Source: Niabella drilacis (GTDB taxonomy: Bacteria; Bacteroidota; Bacteroidia; Chitinophagales; Chitinophagaceae). Taken from it: a stretch of 64,000 nt of DNA. The stretch lies in contig NZ_FMZO01000004.1 in NCBI RefSeq assembly GCF_900101395.1, positions 236,070 to 300,069 of the forward strand, read 5' to 3'. Below, piece by piece: positions 1 through 9,405 of the stretch. Made by a program: the position numbers and the translations under genes. The notes under the pieces were generated by a model, which did not search any database, had not been told where the DNA came from, and was given only the letters and a program-made list of their open reading frames with translations. Position 1 is the first letter of the stretch. Each line of letters starts with the position of its first letter.

Positions 1-1322
1 CAGATGGGGCAATCCTTTGGAAACAAAATGGGCGTTTCTGCACCTGTTCTCAGCGCTTCCAGTGATTTCACAATATAAGGGATCACGTCCCCGGCGCGTT
101 CTACCAGAACGGTATCGCCGATCATCAGGTTCTTTTCCCTGATCACTTCTTCGTTGAACAGGGATATGGAGCTTACCGTAACGCCCCCGATAAAAACGGG
201 TTCAATTTTGGCTACCGGTGTAATGGAACCGGTGCGGCCTACCTGGAATTTTACCTCCAGCAGTTTGCTGGTAGCCTGCCGGGCTTTAAATTTAAAAGCG
301 ATGGCCCAGCGGGGGTGATGGGAGGTCATGCCCAATTGCTCCTGTACATCGATGGTATTGACCTTGATCACCATTCCATCGATCTCATAGGGTAACTGGT
401 CTCTTTCTGTTTCAAATTCGAGGCAGTGGTCAATAACCTCTTCGATCCGGTCAAAGGTCTTCAGCTCTTTTACAGGGCTTCGGAAACCCAGCTCCCACAG
501 CAGTTTCAGCGATCCTTCATGCGTTTGCAGCGCCTCGGGGAGCGCCTGCCCGGGCAATAATGTATAATCGCTGATATGATATACAAACGCCTCCAGGTTG
601 CGCCGCCGTACTTCCGCAGGGTCTTTGATCCGGAGTGTACCGGATGCCGCATTGCGGGGATTGGCCAGGGGAGCCAGTCCTTTTTCTGTAAGTTCCTCGT
701 TGTATTTTTTGAAATTGTTCTTATTGATCAGTACTTCACCCCGTATTTCGATCTGCTGGATCCCGTACCTGCCGAATGCCGCAGAAAGCGGTACGCTCCG
801 GATCTGCCTGACATTGGTGGTGATCTCATCGCCTTCTACTCCATTGCCCCGGGTAGCACCTCTTACCAGCAGGTCATTTTCGTAGATCAATGAAATACTT
901 CCGCCGTCAAATTTGGGCTCTACACAGTAAGTGATTTTATCCCTCTTGGATAACTGCAGCACTTTCCGGTCAAAATCTTTAAGATCATCGCTGTTATAAG
1001 AGTTGTCCAGCGAAAGCATGGGCACCAAGTGCTGTACCGTTACAAAATTGCCGTTCAGGCTTTTGCCAACCCGCTGGGTCGGCGAATCTTTTGTAACCCA
1101 GTCGGGCTGATCCTTTTCAACCGCCTCCAGCATTTTATAAAGGAGGTCATATTCCGTATCGGCCAGCAGCGGGTCATCCTGTACATAGTAGCGATGCTCA
1201 TGAAAACGCAACACATTCCGCAGGGCTTCCAGTTCTTCCGGTGTTGCCGGCAGCTGTTTTCCTTCTTTTAAAAAGGAACGGGTCTGTTCCTGCAGCGCCA
1301 GTATTTCTTCCTTTGTATACAT
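1..1322 (-). CDS. ligA: NAD-dependent DNA ligase LigA, N-terminal part (runs off the window)
   Basis: Reading the minus strand from ATG at 1322 gives an uninterrupted frame to the window edge (about 440 codons, C-terminus outside). It begins MYTKEEILALQ, then an Ia-type region (HRYYVQDDPLLADTEYD), followed by the adenylation motif EPKFDGGSISLIY, whose Lys would carry the AMP from NAD+. Further motifs are RGEVLI, NPRNAASGTLR, a DGMVIKVN segment and an OB-fold start (GRTGSITPVAKIEPV). These are the hallmarks of bacterial LigA, which seals nicks during replication and repair. The zinc finger, HhH and BRCT domains, if present, lie beyond position 1. The gene is convergent with nothing inside the window and its neighbour on the same strand starts 134 bp upstream-side at 1456. 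Identification is secure; only completeness is unknown. Confidence 0.95.
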   Translation of the reverse strand, partial: MYTKEEILALQEQTRSFLKEGKQLPATPEELEALRNVLRFHEHRYYVQDDPLLADTEYDLLYKMLEAVEKDQPDWVTKDSPTQRVGKSLNGNFVTVQHLVPMLSLDNSYNSDDLKDFDRKVLQLSKRDKITYCVEPKFDGGSISLIYENDLLVRGATRGNGVEGDEITTNVRQIRSVPLSAAFGRYGIQQIEIRGEVLINKNNFKKYNEELTEKGLAPLANPRNAASGTLRIKDPAEVRRRNLEAFVYHISDYTLLPGQALPEALQTHEGSLKLLWELGFRSPVKELKTFDRIEEVIDHCLEFETERDQLPYEIDGMVIKVNTIDVQEQLGMTSHHPRWAIAFKFKARQATSKLLEVKFQVGRTGSITPVAKIEPVFIGGVTVSSISLFNEEVIREKNLMIGDTVLVERAGDVIPYIVKSLEALRTGAETPILFPKDCPI

Positions 1323-1455
1323 AGGCGCAATTTCGGATTTAAAAACCTAACTGCAAAGGGTCCGATTTCAACCGCAGGGCTGGCAGGGATTTTCGGGGGC
1401 GGCACTCAGGAGAAAATATCCCTGCATATTCTTCCTGCCTTAGCGTTTAACTAGC

Positions 1456-4338
1456 CTACTGCACCATGATGACTCTTGGCCCCGACGGTGGTGGCGGAAC
1501 CCTTCCCCTGCCGCCGCCAAATTTCCTGGGGTAATAGGAAAAGGTAACCATAAAATATTGCTGCAGCCCGTTGGTGATGGTGGTCGTAGCGGAGTTGCGG
1601 TCCAAAAAGTTGCTGATGTTTTTATTTTGCCGCAGCAGGTCAAATGCAGAGAGTTTTAATTCTGCCTTCTGCTGCATAAAACGGTAAATGGCATTGGCAT
1701 TCCAGATGGTGGCCCTTGCAGCGTCCCTGTTGGCGGCTTTGTTGGTTTGATAGTTAATGGCGGTATTAAGCGTAAAGGATTTAGTAATAAAATAATTGAT
1801 ATTGCTGGTGGTGGTATAGTTCCGGATCACAGAGGCCTGCTGGGTACTGTTCGACTGGTTATTGCGGTTGGTAGAAATGATTTCGCCAATGCTGATATTG
1901 AACTTGTCGATCAGGTTATAAAGCACATTGAAATTGTTGGACAGGGTCTGGTTCCTGGAGGTAGACAGCTGGTGATTGATGTATCCCGGGCGGATGGAGT
2001 AATTGAAGGAAGGGCTGTAAGTAAGCCCGATGGTGCTCATCTTATTGATATTGTGCGAAAAATTAAGATTGAGATTGGTTCCGATGCTTCTTTGATGGTC
2101 TACATTAATGAGGTAGCGGATGCTTCTTCCGGAAGAGTCCTGCAGGTACACCAGGCTGTCGCCTACCGCCCTGTTGGTACTGTTGAAGTTGAAGCCCAGC
2201 CTTGCTCCATAATTGCTTTTACTATTGGGTTTTGCCCGGCTGATGTCAAAATTGTAATTCAGGTATTTGGTGTTGGATGCCTTTAAAAGTGGGTTGCCCG
2301 ATACTACATAGTACCGCTCTGTGCTGTCCACGACAGGGTACAGCTGATCGATAGAAGGTGGCTGCAGATTCATATTGGCCCACAGGTAAGAGTAGACGCG
2401 GAACGCATTTTCCTTCTGGTAGTTGAAATTGGCATTCAGTGAGGGTACGAACGAATTGAAGGACCGTTCGATATTGCGGTTGTGGATGCTGGACTCATTC
2501 CGCTGGTTTAAGAACTGGTAACGCAGGTCCACTCCAAAGTTCAGCCAGTAATAATATTTGCCCCAAACAGACTTATTGAAGGACTTATTAAAGTTAAGTG
2601 CCGGGTTATAGGAAAAGTTATCCAGCGTATTCGTATTGGTAAGGTTCCTGTTTGCCACGTATTGGTGGGTAAGGGTGTCCCGGTCCACGACTACCGCATC
2701 CTGTTCGCTCCTTGAGAAATTGACGTTGTTGATCAGCGACATATTGATATTGAAAAAATTATAGATGCCAAACAGGAACTGCCGGAACCCGTCATAGTTC
2801 AGGCCGATATTGGCATTATAGTTTTTGTTATAGTTATGGTATTTACGGTCGATGGTATTGGTATAAATGCTGTCGACCAGCGACTCATAGGTATTTACGG
2901 TGCTCCTGTCGCTTATGGCTTCATTGTAGTTGGCGCCGAAGTTGACGGAAAAGTTTTTCCGGGGATCATCGCGCAGCTCAAAATCGTTGGAGCGCACCCA
3001 TCCAAACATGTTAAAGCTATTGTTGTTGGAGCGGGAATAGCTGTTGCTTTTGGTACGGCTTGCCGCTATGCTGTCATTCCGGAACACATCGGTGAATGCA
3101 TCGGAAGTACCGGTGTTGTACTGATTGGTATAACTGGCGTTAATGTTTACAAAGTTTCCGAATTTTTTCCGGTTCTCATACTGGAACTTCACCGTATTGC
3201 TGGTGTTGTCGTTAGTGCTTTTGTTATTACTGAGGGTGGTCAGTTTATAATTGTCGATGGTTTGAAGACTGTTGCTGTTGGAAAGATAATTCCTCGAGGT
3301 ATTGAGGAAGCCATAGTCGGTAGTAAAACGGTTGTAGAACTGGGAGTTCTCCGATTCGGAGAAACTGTGCTGCCATTTAAGGTTGCCATAGGTCCTTCGG
3401 GTAATACCGTCGTTGGCATTGCCCCTGCCCCCATAAAAGAACCGGAAGTTCGACTTGAAGGTATTTTCCATAAAGGCATTTTCGCCCGTTCCCTCTTCCT
3501 TATTGATGTTGTTGATGCCAATGGCAATTCCGGCCTGGTTCTTTTTGTCGTAAACCTGGATCACCCCATCGCCGGTATAACGGTCATCGGTACCATAGCC
3601 GGCGCCTACTTTACCAAACATGCCTTTTTTCTTGTCGGCCTTCAGTTTGATGTTCATGGAATAAAGCGAGTCTGTTTTCTCTTCCGTATTGGTCAGCTTG
3701 GAAACGTCTTTCTCCTGGTAAAGCTGGATCTTTTCGATCGCATTCTTCGGAAGGTTCTGCGTAGCGGTCTGGGCCGCCCCGCCAAAGAACGGTTTTCCAT
3801 CCACGTATACTTTTTCCAGCTTCCGGCCATTCATGGTAATGGTGCCATCGCCCCATACGGTAAGCCCCGGTACCCGCAGCAGCATGTCCTCCACAACGGC
3901 ATTGGAATCCAGTTTGAAGGCATCCGGGTTGATCTCGAGTGTATCGCCGTTCATGCGCAGCGGTTGTACTGCTTTGATAACGACTTCCTCCATTTCGTCC
4001 TTATCCTGGCGTGTCATAAACAGTTTGCCAAGATTGGTAACCAGGCTTACAGTGTCCAGCTGGAAGTTTTTGACAAAGGGGCGGTACCCGGTGTAGGATA
4101 CAATGCAATAGAGCGCCGTTTTTGCCGGGATATTTTTTATATCAAATTCGCCCTGCGTATTAGTGAGCTGGAATTCCACGATGCTCGAGTCGGCTTGCTT
4201 ATATACCGAAACAGAAGCCGCCTGCAAAGCATAATCATTAATAGAGTCATACAGGGTTCCCTTTACGGCGCCGGTCCTTTTTTGGGCAAAGAGCAGGGAG
4301 GGGATAAGGATCAGGGTCAACAGGATAAGGCGTCTCAT
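1456..4338 (-). CDS. Outer-membrane beta-barrel protein with carboxypeptidase-like N-domain (TonB-receptor-like)
   Basis: A 960-residue protein with a signal peptide (about residues 1-18, ending LLFAQ), a carboxypeptidase-regulatory-like beta-sandwich (about 22-105), a plug-like segment (about 120-215, containing VEDMLLRVPGLTV and KVYVDGKPFFGG), and a long Asn/Tyr/Ser-rich barrel. This matches the outer-membrane beta-barrel family common in Bacteroidota (OMP_b-brl_3 type), not classical SusC: no SusD follows. The C-terminus is unusual, a Gly/Arg/Pro-rich tail with VPPPPSGP. It overlaps the upstream beta-propeller gene by ATGA (4335-4338), so the two are almost certainly translated together. 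Substrate unknown. Confidence 0.85.
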   Translation of the reverse strand: MRRLILLTLILIPSLLFAQKRTGAVKGTLYDSINDYALQAASVSVYKQADSSIVEFQLTNTQGEFDIKNIPAKTALYCIVSYTGYRPFVKNFQLDTVSLVTNLGKLFMTRQDKDEMEEVVIKAVQPLRMNGDTLEINPDAFKLDSNAVVEDMLLRVPGLTVWGDGTITMNGRKLEKVYVDGKPFFGGAAQTATQNLPKNAIEKIQLYQEKDVSKLTNTEEKTDSLYSMNIKLKADKKKGMFGKVGAGYGTDDRYTGDGVIQVYDKKNQAGIAIGINNINKEEGTGENAFMENTFKSNFRFFYGGRGNANDGITRRTYGNLKWQHSFSESENSQFYNRFTTDYGFLNTSRNYLSNSNSLQTIDNYKLTTLSNNKSTNDNTSNTVKFQYENRKKFGNFVNINASYTNQYNTGTSDAFTDVFRNDSIAASRTKSNSYSRSNNNSFNMFGWVRSNDFELRDDPRKNFSVNFGANYNEAISDRSTVNTYESLVDSIYTNTIDRKYHNYNKNYNANIGLNYDGFRQFLFGIYNFFNINMSLINNVNFSRSEQDAVVVDRDTLTHQYVANRNLTNTNTLDNFSYNPALNFNKSFNKSVWGKYYYWLNFGVDLRYQFLNQRNESSIHNRNIERSFNSFVPSLNANFNYQKENAFRVYSYLWANMNLQPPSIDQLYPVVDSTERYYVVSGNPLLKASNTKYLNYNFDISRAKPNSKSNYGARLGFNFNSTNRAVGDSLVYLQDSSGRSIRYLINVDHQRSIGTNLNLNFSHNINKMSTIGLTYSPSFNYSIRPGYINHQLSTSRNQTLSNNFNVLYNLIDKFNISIGEIISTNRNNQSNSTQQASVIRNYTTTSNINYFITKSFTLNTAINYQTNKAANRDAARATIWNANAIYRFMQQKAELKLSAFDLLRQNKNISNFLDRNSATTTITNGLQQYFMVTFSYYPRKFGGGRGRVPPPPSGPRVIMVQ

Positions 4339-5585
4339 TTTGCAGCGGGATTAACTTTTAATTGAATGATGATGGGGTTACTGAATTTACCGGTACTTTC
4401 TAATAATTGCTTTAATACAGGAGGGGGAGTATTGTTATACTTTGCGAGGATCGCAGCTTTTTCTTTCAGCAGATCGCCGGGAGAAACGAAGGTGTATACA
4501 TATTCGTTATCATAATTGCTGATTTTTGAAAAAATACCTGCGGGCAGGAAGTAGGTGCTGCTGTCCGAGGTGGTTTTGGAAAGGTCGTATAAGGAGGACG
4601 TTTTTTTATTAAATACATAACGTTTGTATCCCCATGAGTTATCATTCATGCCAAAGAACAGAACGGAAGGCAGATCAAGGATGTTAAAAAAGGACCGGGC
4701 CGCTTTGCCGTATTTTGATTTGTAGTTGGTAAAATCGATGTTGTTTTTGAAAGCAGTGGTAAAGAATGTTGCAGGCATGGTGTTGGCCGCAGGGAATACA
4801 AACCGGTAGGCCGGTGTAAGCGAATCGTTGACCAGCTTATAGATGGTATTGTCGTAATCTTTTTTGATATAGAGCGTGCTGTCGTTTTGTGTGCGGTCAA
4901 TATTGATGCGGATGTCGTCAAAATCCGGTGGCAGCTTGGGCACATTCAGGAACGGGAAATAGGCAGCCGTTTTTTTATTACCATCCATAATGTTTAAATG
5001 ATAGGCCACGGTATCTTTTGTATATTTATTGTAACGATTGTTCTGCGTCAGGTACCGGCCGTTCATATAGTAGAGGGAGCTGAGGGCGTAATAAGGGACC
5101 GGCAGTTTTTCAATACGGTAATTTTCATTGGCGCCCAGGTACAGGAGCTCTATGTTTCTATACTTCGAAAAATCCCTGTTGCCGGGGTGTTCGGTCATTT
5201 GCTGGGCCTTGGGAAGGGGGATCGTATAATTTTTATTGGAGCTTGTAAAGAACACCGCATTCTTGGCGTAGCTGTATTGCAGCCCCCCCAGCTTGTATTT
5301 TTTCTTTTTGTACTTGTATAAAAACTTTCCCTCCTTGTTAAATACGAGAATGGAGTTAGATTCGTTGTCTGTAAAGATCAGGCGGTCGGGGGTTACCAGG
5401 AAATCGGCCATATTATTAAAGTAGCTGCCGCCGGTGGTTTCCAGCGGGATCAGCCGGATTTCCGAAAAAAGGTTGGAAGCCTTTATCCCCAGCGCGCTTT
5501 CGGGCACTATATACAGTGATTGGTCCTGTGCAAGGGCCGGCAGTTTAAGCAGCAGGATACAGGCAGCGATCAAAAAACGTCTCAT
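4335..5585 (-). CDS. Exported 6-bladed beta-propeller-like protein
   Basis: A 416-residue protein with a clear signal peptide (MRRFLIAACILLLKLPALAQ). The segment beginning ASNLFSEIRLIPLETT, followed by NSILVFNKEGKFLYKY, resembles the start of the 6-bladed beta-propeller proteins (DUF4934-like) that Bacteroidota export to the periplasm or surface. No catalytic motif is evident. Its stop codon overlaps the start of the outer-membrane barrel gene, so the pair probably works together, for instance a surface or periplasmic binding partner for the barrel; this partnership is inference. A 7+7-bp inverted repeat lies just upstream of its probable promoter (see 5597-5636). Confidence 0.7.
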   Translation of the reverse strand: MRRFLIAACILLLKLPALAQDQSLYIVPESALGIKASNLFSEIRLIPLETTGGSYFNNMADFLVTPDRLIFTDNESNSILVFNKEGKFLYKYKKKKYKLGGLQYSYAKNAVFFTSSNKNYTIPLPKAQQMTEHPGNRDFSKYRNIELLYLGANENYRIEKLPVPYYALSSLYYMNGRYLTQNNRYNKYTKDTVAYHLNIMDGNKKTAAYFPFLNVPKLPPDFDDIRINIDRTQNDSTLYIKKDYDNTIYKLVNDSLTPAYRFVFPAANTMPATFFTTAFKNNIDFTNYKSKYGKAARSFFNILDLPSVLFFGMNDNSWGYKRYVFNKKTSSLYDLSKTTSDSSTYFLPAGIFSKISNYDNEYVYTFVSPGDLLKEKAAILAKYNNTPPPVLKQLLESTGKFSNPIIIQLKVNPAAK

Positions 5586-5596
5586 AAAAAGTTTTG

Positions 5597-5636
5597 CGAA
5601 AGATACCCCGGATTTTTATGTTACGACATTGTCGTA
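5597..5636 (-). promoter_or_regulatory. Probable promoter with overlapping palindrome for the propeller/barrel operon
   Basis: On the minus strand TATCTTTC at 5605-5598 resembles the Bacteroidota -7 element TAnnTTTG (last base differs). At 5622-5636, about where the -33 element should be, is a perfect inverted repeat with 7-bp arms TACGACA / TGTCGTA separated by one base. A palindrome over the -33 region would suit a repressor or activator of the minus-strand operon. The palindrome is seen directly; its function is inferred. Confidence 0.4.
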
Positions 5637-5661
5637 GGGGCTTTAACTTTTTATTGTGATC

Positions 5662-5679
5662 AACAAACGATCGGTTGTT
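5662..5679. promoter_or_regulatory. 18-bp near-perfect palindrome between divergent genes
   Basis: The sequence AACAAACGATCGGTTGTT is palindromic except for one symmetric pair (a/g at positions 6 and 13). It lies between the minus-strand propeller gene and the plus-strand Nudix-type regulator, 67 bp upstream of the regulator's -7 element, so it is a candidate operator, possibly for autoregulation by that regulator. No second copy was noticed in the window. Confidence 0.4.
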
Positions 5680-5745
5680 AATTTTATAAAGGAGACGGAT
5701 CTGCTGAAAATAAGTGTAAACTTCAAAATTTTATGTTGCAAATTG

Positions 5746-5753
5746 TACTTTTG
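5746..5753 (+). promoter_or_regulatory. -7 element (TACTTTTG) for the Nudix-type regulator
   Basis: TACTTTTG fits the Bacteroidota -7 consensus TAnnTTTG exactly and sits 17 bp before the ATG at 5771. No good -33 TTTG is visible at the expected distance, so the promoter may be activator-dependent. Confidence 0.5.
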
Positions 5754-5770
5754 CAGCCATCACAAAAACA

Positions 5771-6460
5771 ATGCGTAAAAGTTCAAGTCTTAAAACGGCC
5801 GCGCTGGAGAAAAGCAGCCACCTGGAATATTTCAGGATCGCTGTATCTGTAGATTGCGTCATTTTCGGATATGAAGAAAAGGAGCTGAAAGTGCTCCTGA
5901 TCAAATCGGACCTGAAAGAATTTGCCGGTATGTATTCGCTGCTGGGCGACCTGGTGAGGCCGGATGAAGACCTGGATGAAGCATCTTACCGGGTGCTGAA
6001 AGAGCGAACTGACCTCGATGATGTGTTCTTACAGCAGGTGCATACGTTTGGTGCCGTAAACAGGCACCCCTCCGGCAGGGTTGTTTCTACAGCCTATTAT
6101 TCGCTGGTCAATATCAATAATCACAAACTGAAGATCAATAATAATGATCTGCGCTGGCATCCAGTAAAGGGGGCTTATAAACTCGCGTTTGATCATAAAG
6201 ACATCTTAACTACCTGCCTGCAGCACCTGCGTGGGCGAATTGAAGAACACCCGGTAGTGCACAACCTGCTCAATGAGAAGTTTTCCCTGAGAGAGCTGCA
6301 GGAAGTGTACGAAGCCATCCTGAACGCACCACTTGATCGCAGGAATTTCCGGAAAAAGATCACCCTCAAGAACTGGCTGGTAGATCTTAATGAAATGGAG
6401 GATAACGTACCGCACCGTCCCGGGAAGTTGTATAAGTTTAATAAAAAATATATCCGGTAA
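5771..6460 (+). CDS. Nudix-domain transcriptional regulator (NrtR/AraR-like)
   Basis: A 229-residue protein with a Nudix fold (about 22-160) followed by a winged-helix-like C-terminal part (about 165-229, FSLRELQEVYEAIL then NFRKKITLKNWLVD). The Nudix box is degenerate: in the stretch LVRPDEDLDEASYRVLKERT the Glu expected after the conserved Arg is Val and the final EE is ER, so hydrolysis is unlikely and a ligand-sensing role is more likely. This architecture is that of the NrtR/AraR family; in Bacteroidota members regulate sugar catabolism. It stands next to an amylase and a Sus-type operon, so it may control one of these, but its operator is not established. The start is fixed by the upstream -7 element. 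Confidence 0.8.
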   Translation: MRKSSSLKTAALEKSSHLEYFRIAVSVDCVIFGYEEKELKVLLIKSDLKEFAGMYSLLGDLVRPDEDLDEASYRVLKERTDLDDVFLQQVHTFGAVNRHPSGRVVSTAYYSLVNINNHKLKINNNDLRWHPVKGAYKLAFDHKDILTTCLQHLRGRIEEHPVVHNLLNEKFSLRELQEVYEAILNAPLDRRNFRKKITLKNWLVDLNEMEDNVPHRPGKLYKFNKKYIR

Positions 6461-6533
6461 GGGGCATAAGGCCCCTGGTCCGGAGGAGGCATTGCGCGGC
6501 CAAACTGCTTTCCGGCAAACGCCTTTCGCGGTA

Positions 6534-9128
6534 TTATTGCAAAGGATTTTTTGAAAAAATATGATATTCCCCGGGTGTCAGTACCAGGTTGTAATTGCTG
6601 CCGGCAACAGGGAAAGACTGTCCCCCGCTGGCGGCATCGTACCAGGTACCGCTGCTCCCCATATCCAGGGTGGCCGTTTGCGGGGTTACATCAAAATTAC
6701 CCACCACCACTACCGTATTGGTGCCATCCTGCAGTTTTATATATTTTACCGGCCCTGCAAAATTGTAGGTATAATCTGTGGTATTAAAAACCGGGTTGTT
6801 TTTCTTCAGCTGTATCATGCTGGCAAACCTGCTTTTTAATGCCAGGCGGGCAGGTTGGGTATTATACTGCCATAAAACCGGTTTGGCACCGGTTCTGCCA
6901 TTCTGATCAATGGAAATATCATACCCCAGCTCTCCAAACTGCCATAACATCTTGGGCCCGGGTATGGAAAATAAAAAGGCGGCACAGAGCTCCTGCCGTT
7001 TTAAAGCGGTAGTAAGATCTTTGATATTGTAAGTCCCGGAACCGTTGCCATAGCTGGTATTTTTGAACATCATACGTTCTTCATCATGGCTTTCCATATA
7101 AGTTACAAGTGCATCGGCTTTATCAAATCCATGCGTTTTATAATCGGCCCTGGAAAAGTTTGAATTGGCAAGCCATCCCATACTGGCTTCATTAAAATTA
7201 TAGTTCAGGTTGTTCCAGAGCATCATACCTGCAGCTGCCAGCTCTCTTTCCTCTTCATCTGCCGCAAAGTGCTCCAGGATGACGTAAAAATTATGGGTGT
7301 CGATGCTTTTTATAAAATTATTATAGGTCTTCCAGATAGCGATGCGCGCGGCATCATAGACACTCCAGGCCGCTACGTTTGCTTCGGAAGTACCGGAGTT
7401 TTTTTGTGTAAATCCCTTGGAAAGATCGAAGCGGAAGCCGTCTATTTTGTATTCCTGCATCCAGAATTGAAGTACATCTTTTACAAAGCTTTGGGTGGCC
7501 GCTGATTCATGGTTAAAGTCGTATCCCACATTAAAAGGGTGTTTCGGGTCAGGATTGAACCAGGGATTGTCGGCCGAAGGTTTTTGCGCAGTAGCGTCAA
7601 AGTAAAGCTGCACCATGGGCGACTGGCCAAAGGAATGGTTCAGCACCATATCCAGGATCACGGCGATCCCCCGGCCATGGCAGAGGTCAATAAACCGCTG
7701 CAGGTCCTGTTTGGAACCGTAATATTTATCCGGGGCAAAATAAAAGGAGGGGTTATAGCCCCAGCTTTCATTGCCTTCAAATTCGGTTACGGGCATCAGT
7801 TCAATGGCATTTACTCCCAGGTTGCCCAGGTAGTTAAGGGTATCTGCAAGTGTTTGATAATTGTTAGCCGTCATAAAATCCCTCAAAAGGAGTTCATAAA
7901 TAACAAGGTTGCTTTTGGCGGGGCGGGTAAACCCGTTGTACTGCCAGCTATAGCGGGCGGGGTTGCCCTTAAAAGTGCTTACAATGCCGGTTGCTTTCCC
8001 GGCGGGATAATTACCGGGGCCCGGGTAATTGGTGGCAGGGATATGCGGATCATTTACTGGATCCAGGATCTTTTCCGTATAAGGGTCTGCTATTTTAAGT
8101 GTACCATCTACCCAATATTGATAAGCGTATTCTTTGCCGGCATCCAGCCCGTCAATAGTGGTCCACCAGGTATTGCCGTCGGGCGTACGTTTCATAAATG
8201 CAGCGGCATCGGGGGCCCAGTTATTAAAATCGCCGGCAACCGTTACAAATGTTTTCCCGGGGGCATACAATGCAAAGGTGGCGGATGTGCCGTTGTTGGT
8301 AAAGGTAACGCCTTGCCTGGCGCCGGCAGGCAGGGCGGCAATCTGTACCGTTCCCTTTACCTGGATCGTAAATGATGCTTCGGCCGTGTTGTTGGCGCTG
8401 ATGCGGATCGTTTGTACGCCAGCCTGTGTAAGCATTGCTTTGCCGGTAATGGAAGTAGTATTGGAGGCATTGGCAATGGAGGTTCCGTTGAGACTCAGCA
8501 CAAGATTGGCCGGTTTTGATGCCGTTGCGGTAACAGTGAGTTCCTGGCCGGTATTCAGGATCTCAATAACTGGTTTTTCGATATAAGTGGGTTGCAGCTC
8601 CGGGGCAGAAAAGCGTACATTCAGGTTGTTGGGATCATAAACCGGCAGGTATATATCACTGCCATCCGCATTACGGGTTACCAGGGTGCCATCTCCGTTT
8701 CTGAATAACAGAGCTATTTTAAAAATTTTTTCACCTGCCGGCACGCTAAAGAACGTCCGGGGTTTTATATCAATGGAATAAGTTCCGTTTGCCTGCCGGG
8801 TCATCTTGGCAGCAGGGTCAGGGGTGGTGAACGAACTGCTTTTCACGTATTTCCAGTCGCTGTTGCCGGTACTTTTATCAGTGATCACGCCGGCGTGTAC
8901 ATAAACGTCGCCGGTAAAACTGCTAAGGGCTTTATTGCCTTTTGCGGGATCAAACACCAGCTTAAAATTTTCGTCTGCGGCAGGAAAGGCTTTATCCGTG
9001 GTGATCAGCCCGGTAATGCCTGCCTGTACCGGAGGAGGCGTTAGGGTACCGGGTGTGTCGGATGGAGTATTCTTTTTACAGCCCAGGCATATGACAGCGA
9101 TCAGCAACGGCAAAAGGAATCGTTTCAT
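6534..9128 (-). CDS. GH13 alpha-amylase-family lipoprotein
   Basis: An 864-residue protein. The N-terminus ends in a lipobox (ICLGC, Cys17), so it is a lipoprotein, probably at the outer membrane. Residues about 35-260 form beta-sandwich/Ig-like regions; about 270-350 resemble a glycogen-binding (CBM48/E-set) domain with VAGDFNNWAPD. The GH13 barrel follows with all four regions: DMVLNH (about 493), GFRFD (nucleophile Asp568), ILEHF (acid/base Glu619) and ESHDE (His681-Asp682). A C-terminal beta domain ends the protein. It should cleave alpha-glucans and lies divergent from the Sus-type operon, sharing its operator array, so it plays the SusG-like role of this locus. Exact specificity cannot be read from the sequence. 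Confidence 0.92.
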   Translation of the reverse strand: MKRFLLPLLIAVICLGCKKNTPSDTPGTLTPPPVQAGITGLITTDKAFPAADENFKLVFDPAKGNKALSSFTGDVYVHAGVITDKSTGNSDWKYVKSSSFTTPDPAAKMTRQANGTYSIDIKPRTFFSVPAGEKIFKIALLFRNGDGTLVTRNADGSDIYLPVYDPNNLNVRFSAPELQPTYIEKPVIEILNTGQELTVTATASKPANLVLSLNGTSIANASNTTSITGKAMLTQAGVQTIRISANNTAEASFTIQVKGTVQIAALPAGARQGVTFTNNGTSATFALYAPGKTFVTVAGDFNNWAPDAAAFMKRTPDGNTWWTTIDGLDAGKEYAYQYWVDGTLKIADPYTEKILDPVNDPHIPATNYPGPGNYPAGKATGIVSTFKGNPARYSWQYNGFTRPAKSNLVIYELLLRDFMTANNYQTLADTLNYLGNLGVNAIELMPVTEFEGNESWGYNPSFYFAPDKYYGSKQDLQRFIDLCHGRGIAVILDMVLNHSFGQSPMVQLYFDATAQKPSADNPWFNPDPKHPFNVGYDFNHESAATQSFVKDVLQFWMQEYKIDGFRFDLSKGFTQKNSGTSEANVAAWSVYDAARIAIWKTYNNFIKSIDTHNFYVILEHFAADEEERELAAAGMMLWNNLNYNFNEASMGWLANSNFSRADYKTHGFDKADALVTYMESHDEERMMFKNTSYGNGSGTYNIKDLTTALKRQELCAAFLFSIPGPKMLWQFGELGYDISIDQNGRTGAKPVLWQYNTQPARLALKSRFASMIQLKKNNPVFNTTDYTYNFAGPVKYIKLQDGTNTVVVVGNFDVTPQTATLDMGSSGTWYDAASGGQSFPVAGSNYNLVLTPGEYHIFSKNPLQ

Positions 9129-9211
9129 CTGTTTATTTTTTTATTTGTTCCGCCGGGCGGAACGATTTTTATTGGTCAGATGGAATGCCAAAGGTTCATG
9201 GTATTCCATAA

Positions 9212-9228
9212 TGTGTACTTTATACACA
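9212..9228. promoter_or_regulatory. Operator copy 1 (TGTGTACTTTATACACA)
   Basis: Inverted repeat with 6-bp arms TGTGTA / TACACA and a 5-bp centre. It is the copy nearest the amylase start and shares the sequence of the two copies on the SusC side. Centre-to-centre distance to copy 2 is 167 bp, close to 16 helical turns. Confidence 0.7.
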
Positions 9229-9377
9229 AATGTAAGCGGGATTTTACAAAAAAAGAGGAATAAAATTTTTTCAATACTTTTTCAGATGCGGATAACAAGG
9301 AGGTTTATTGAGTTGCAAAGTGCTGTATATTAATGTTTTGTGGAACTTCTGCGGCGGAGCTAAATTTTTTTTGTAAA

Positions 9378-9396
9378 ATGTGTACTTTGTACACAT
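9378..9396. promoter_or_regulatory. Operator copy 2, perfect palindrome
   Basis: Perfect inverted repeat with 8-bp arms ATGTGTAC / GTACACAT around TTT. Its right half overlaps the place of the -33 element of the SusC promoter (TTTG at 9386-9389, 16 bp before the -7), which suggests repression by occlusion or activation by contact. Confidence 0.75.
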
Positions 9397-9405
9397 AATA
9401 TTATC

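Noticed and set aside
2836..4365. Long plus-strand frame of 509 codons
   Set aside because: It lies wholly antisense to the outer-membrane barrel gene and its translation has no domain, signal or natural composition; it reflects the codon pattern of the real gene.
7509..8375. Plus-strand frame of 288 codons
   Set aside because: Antisense to the amylase gene, whose catalytic motifs are all on the other strand.
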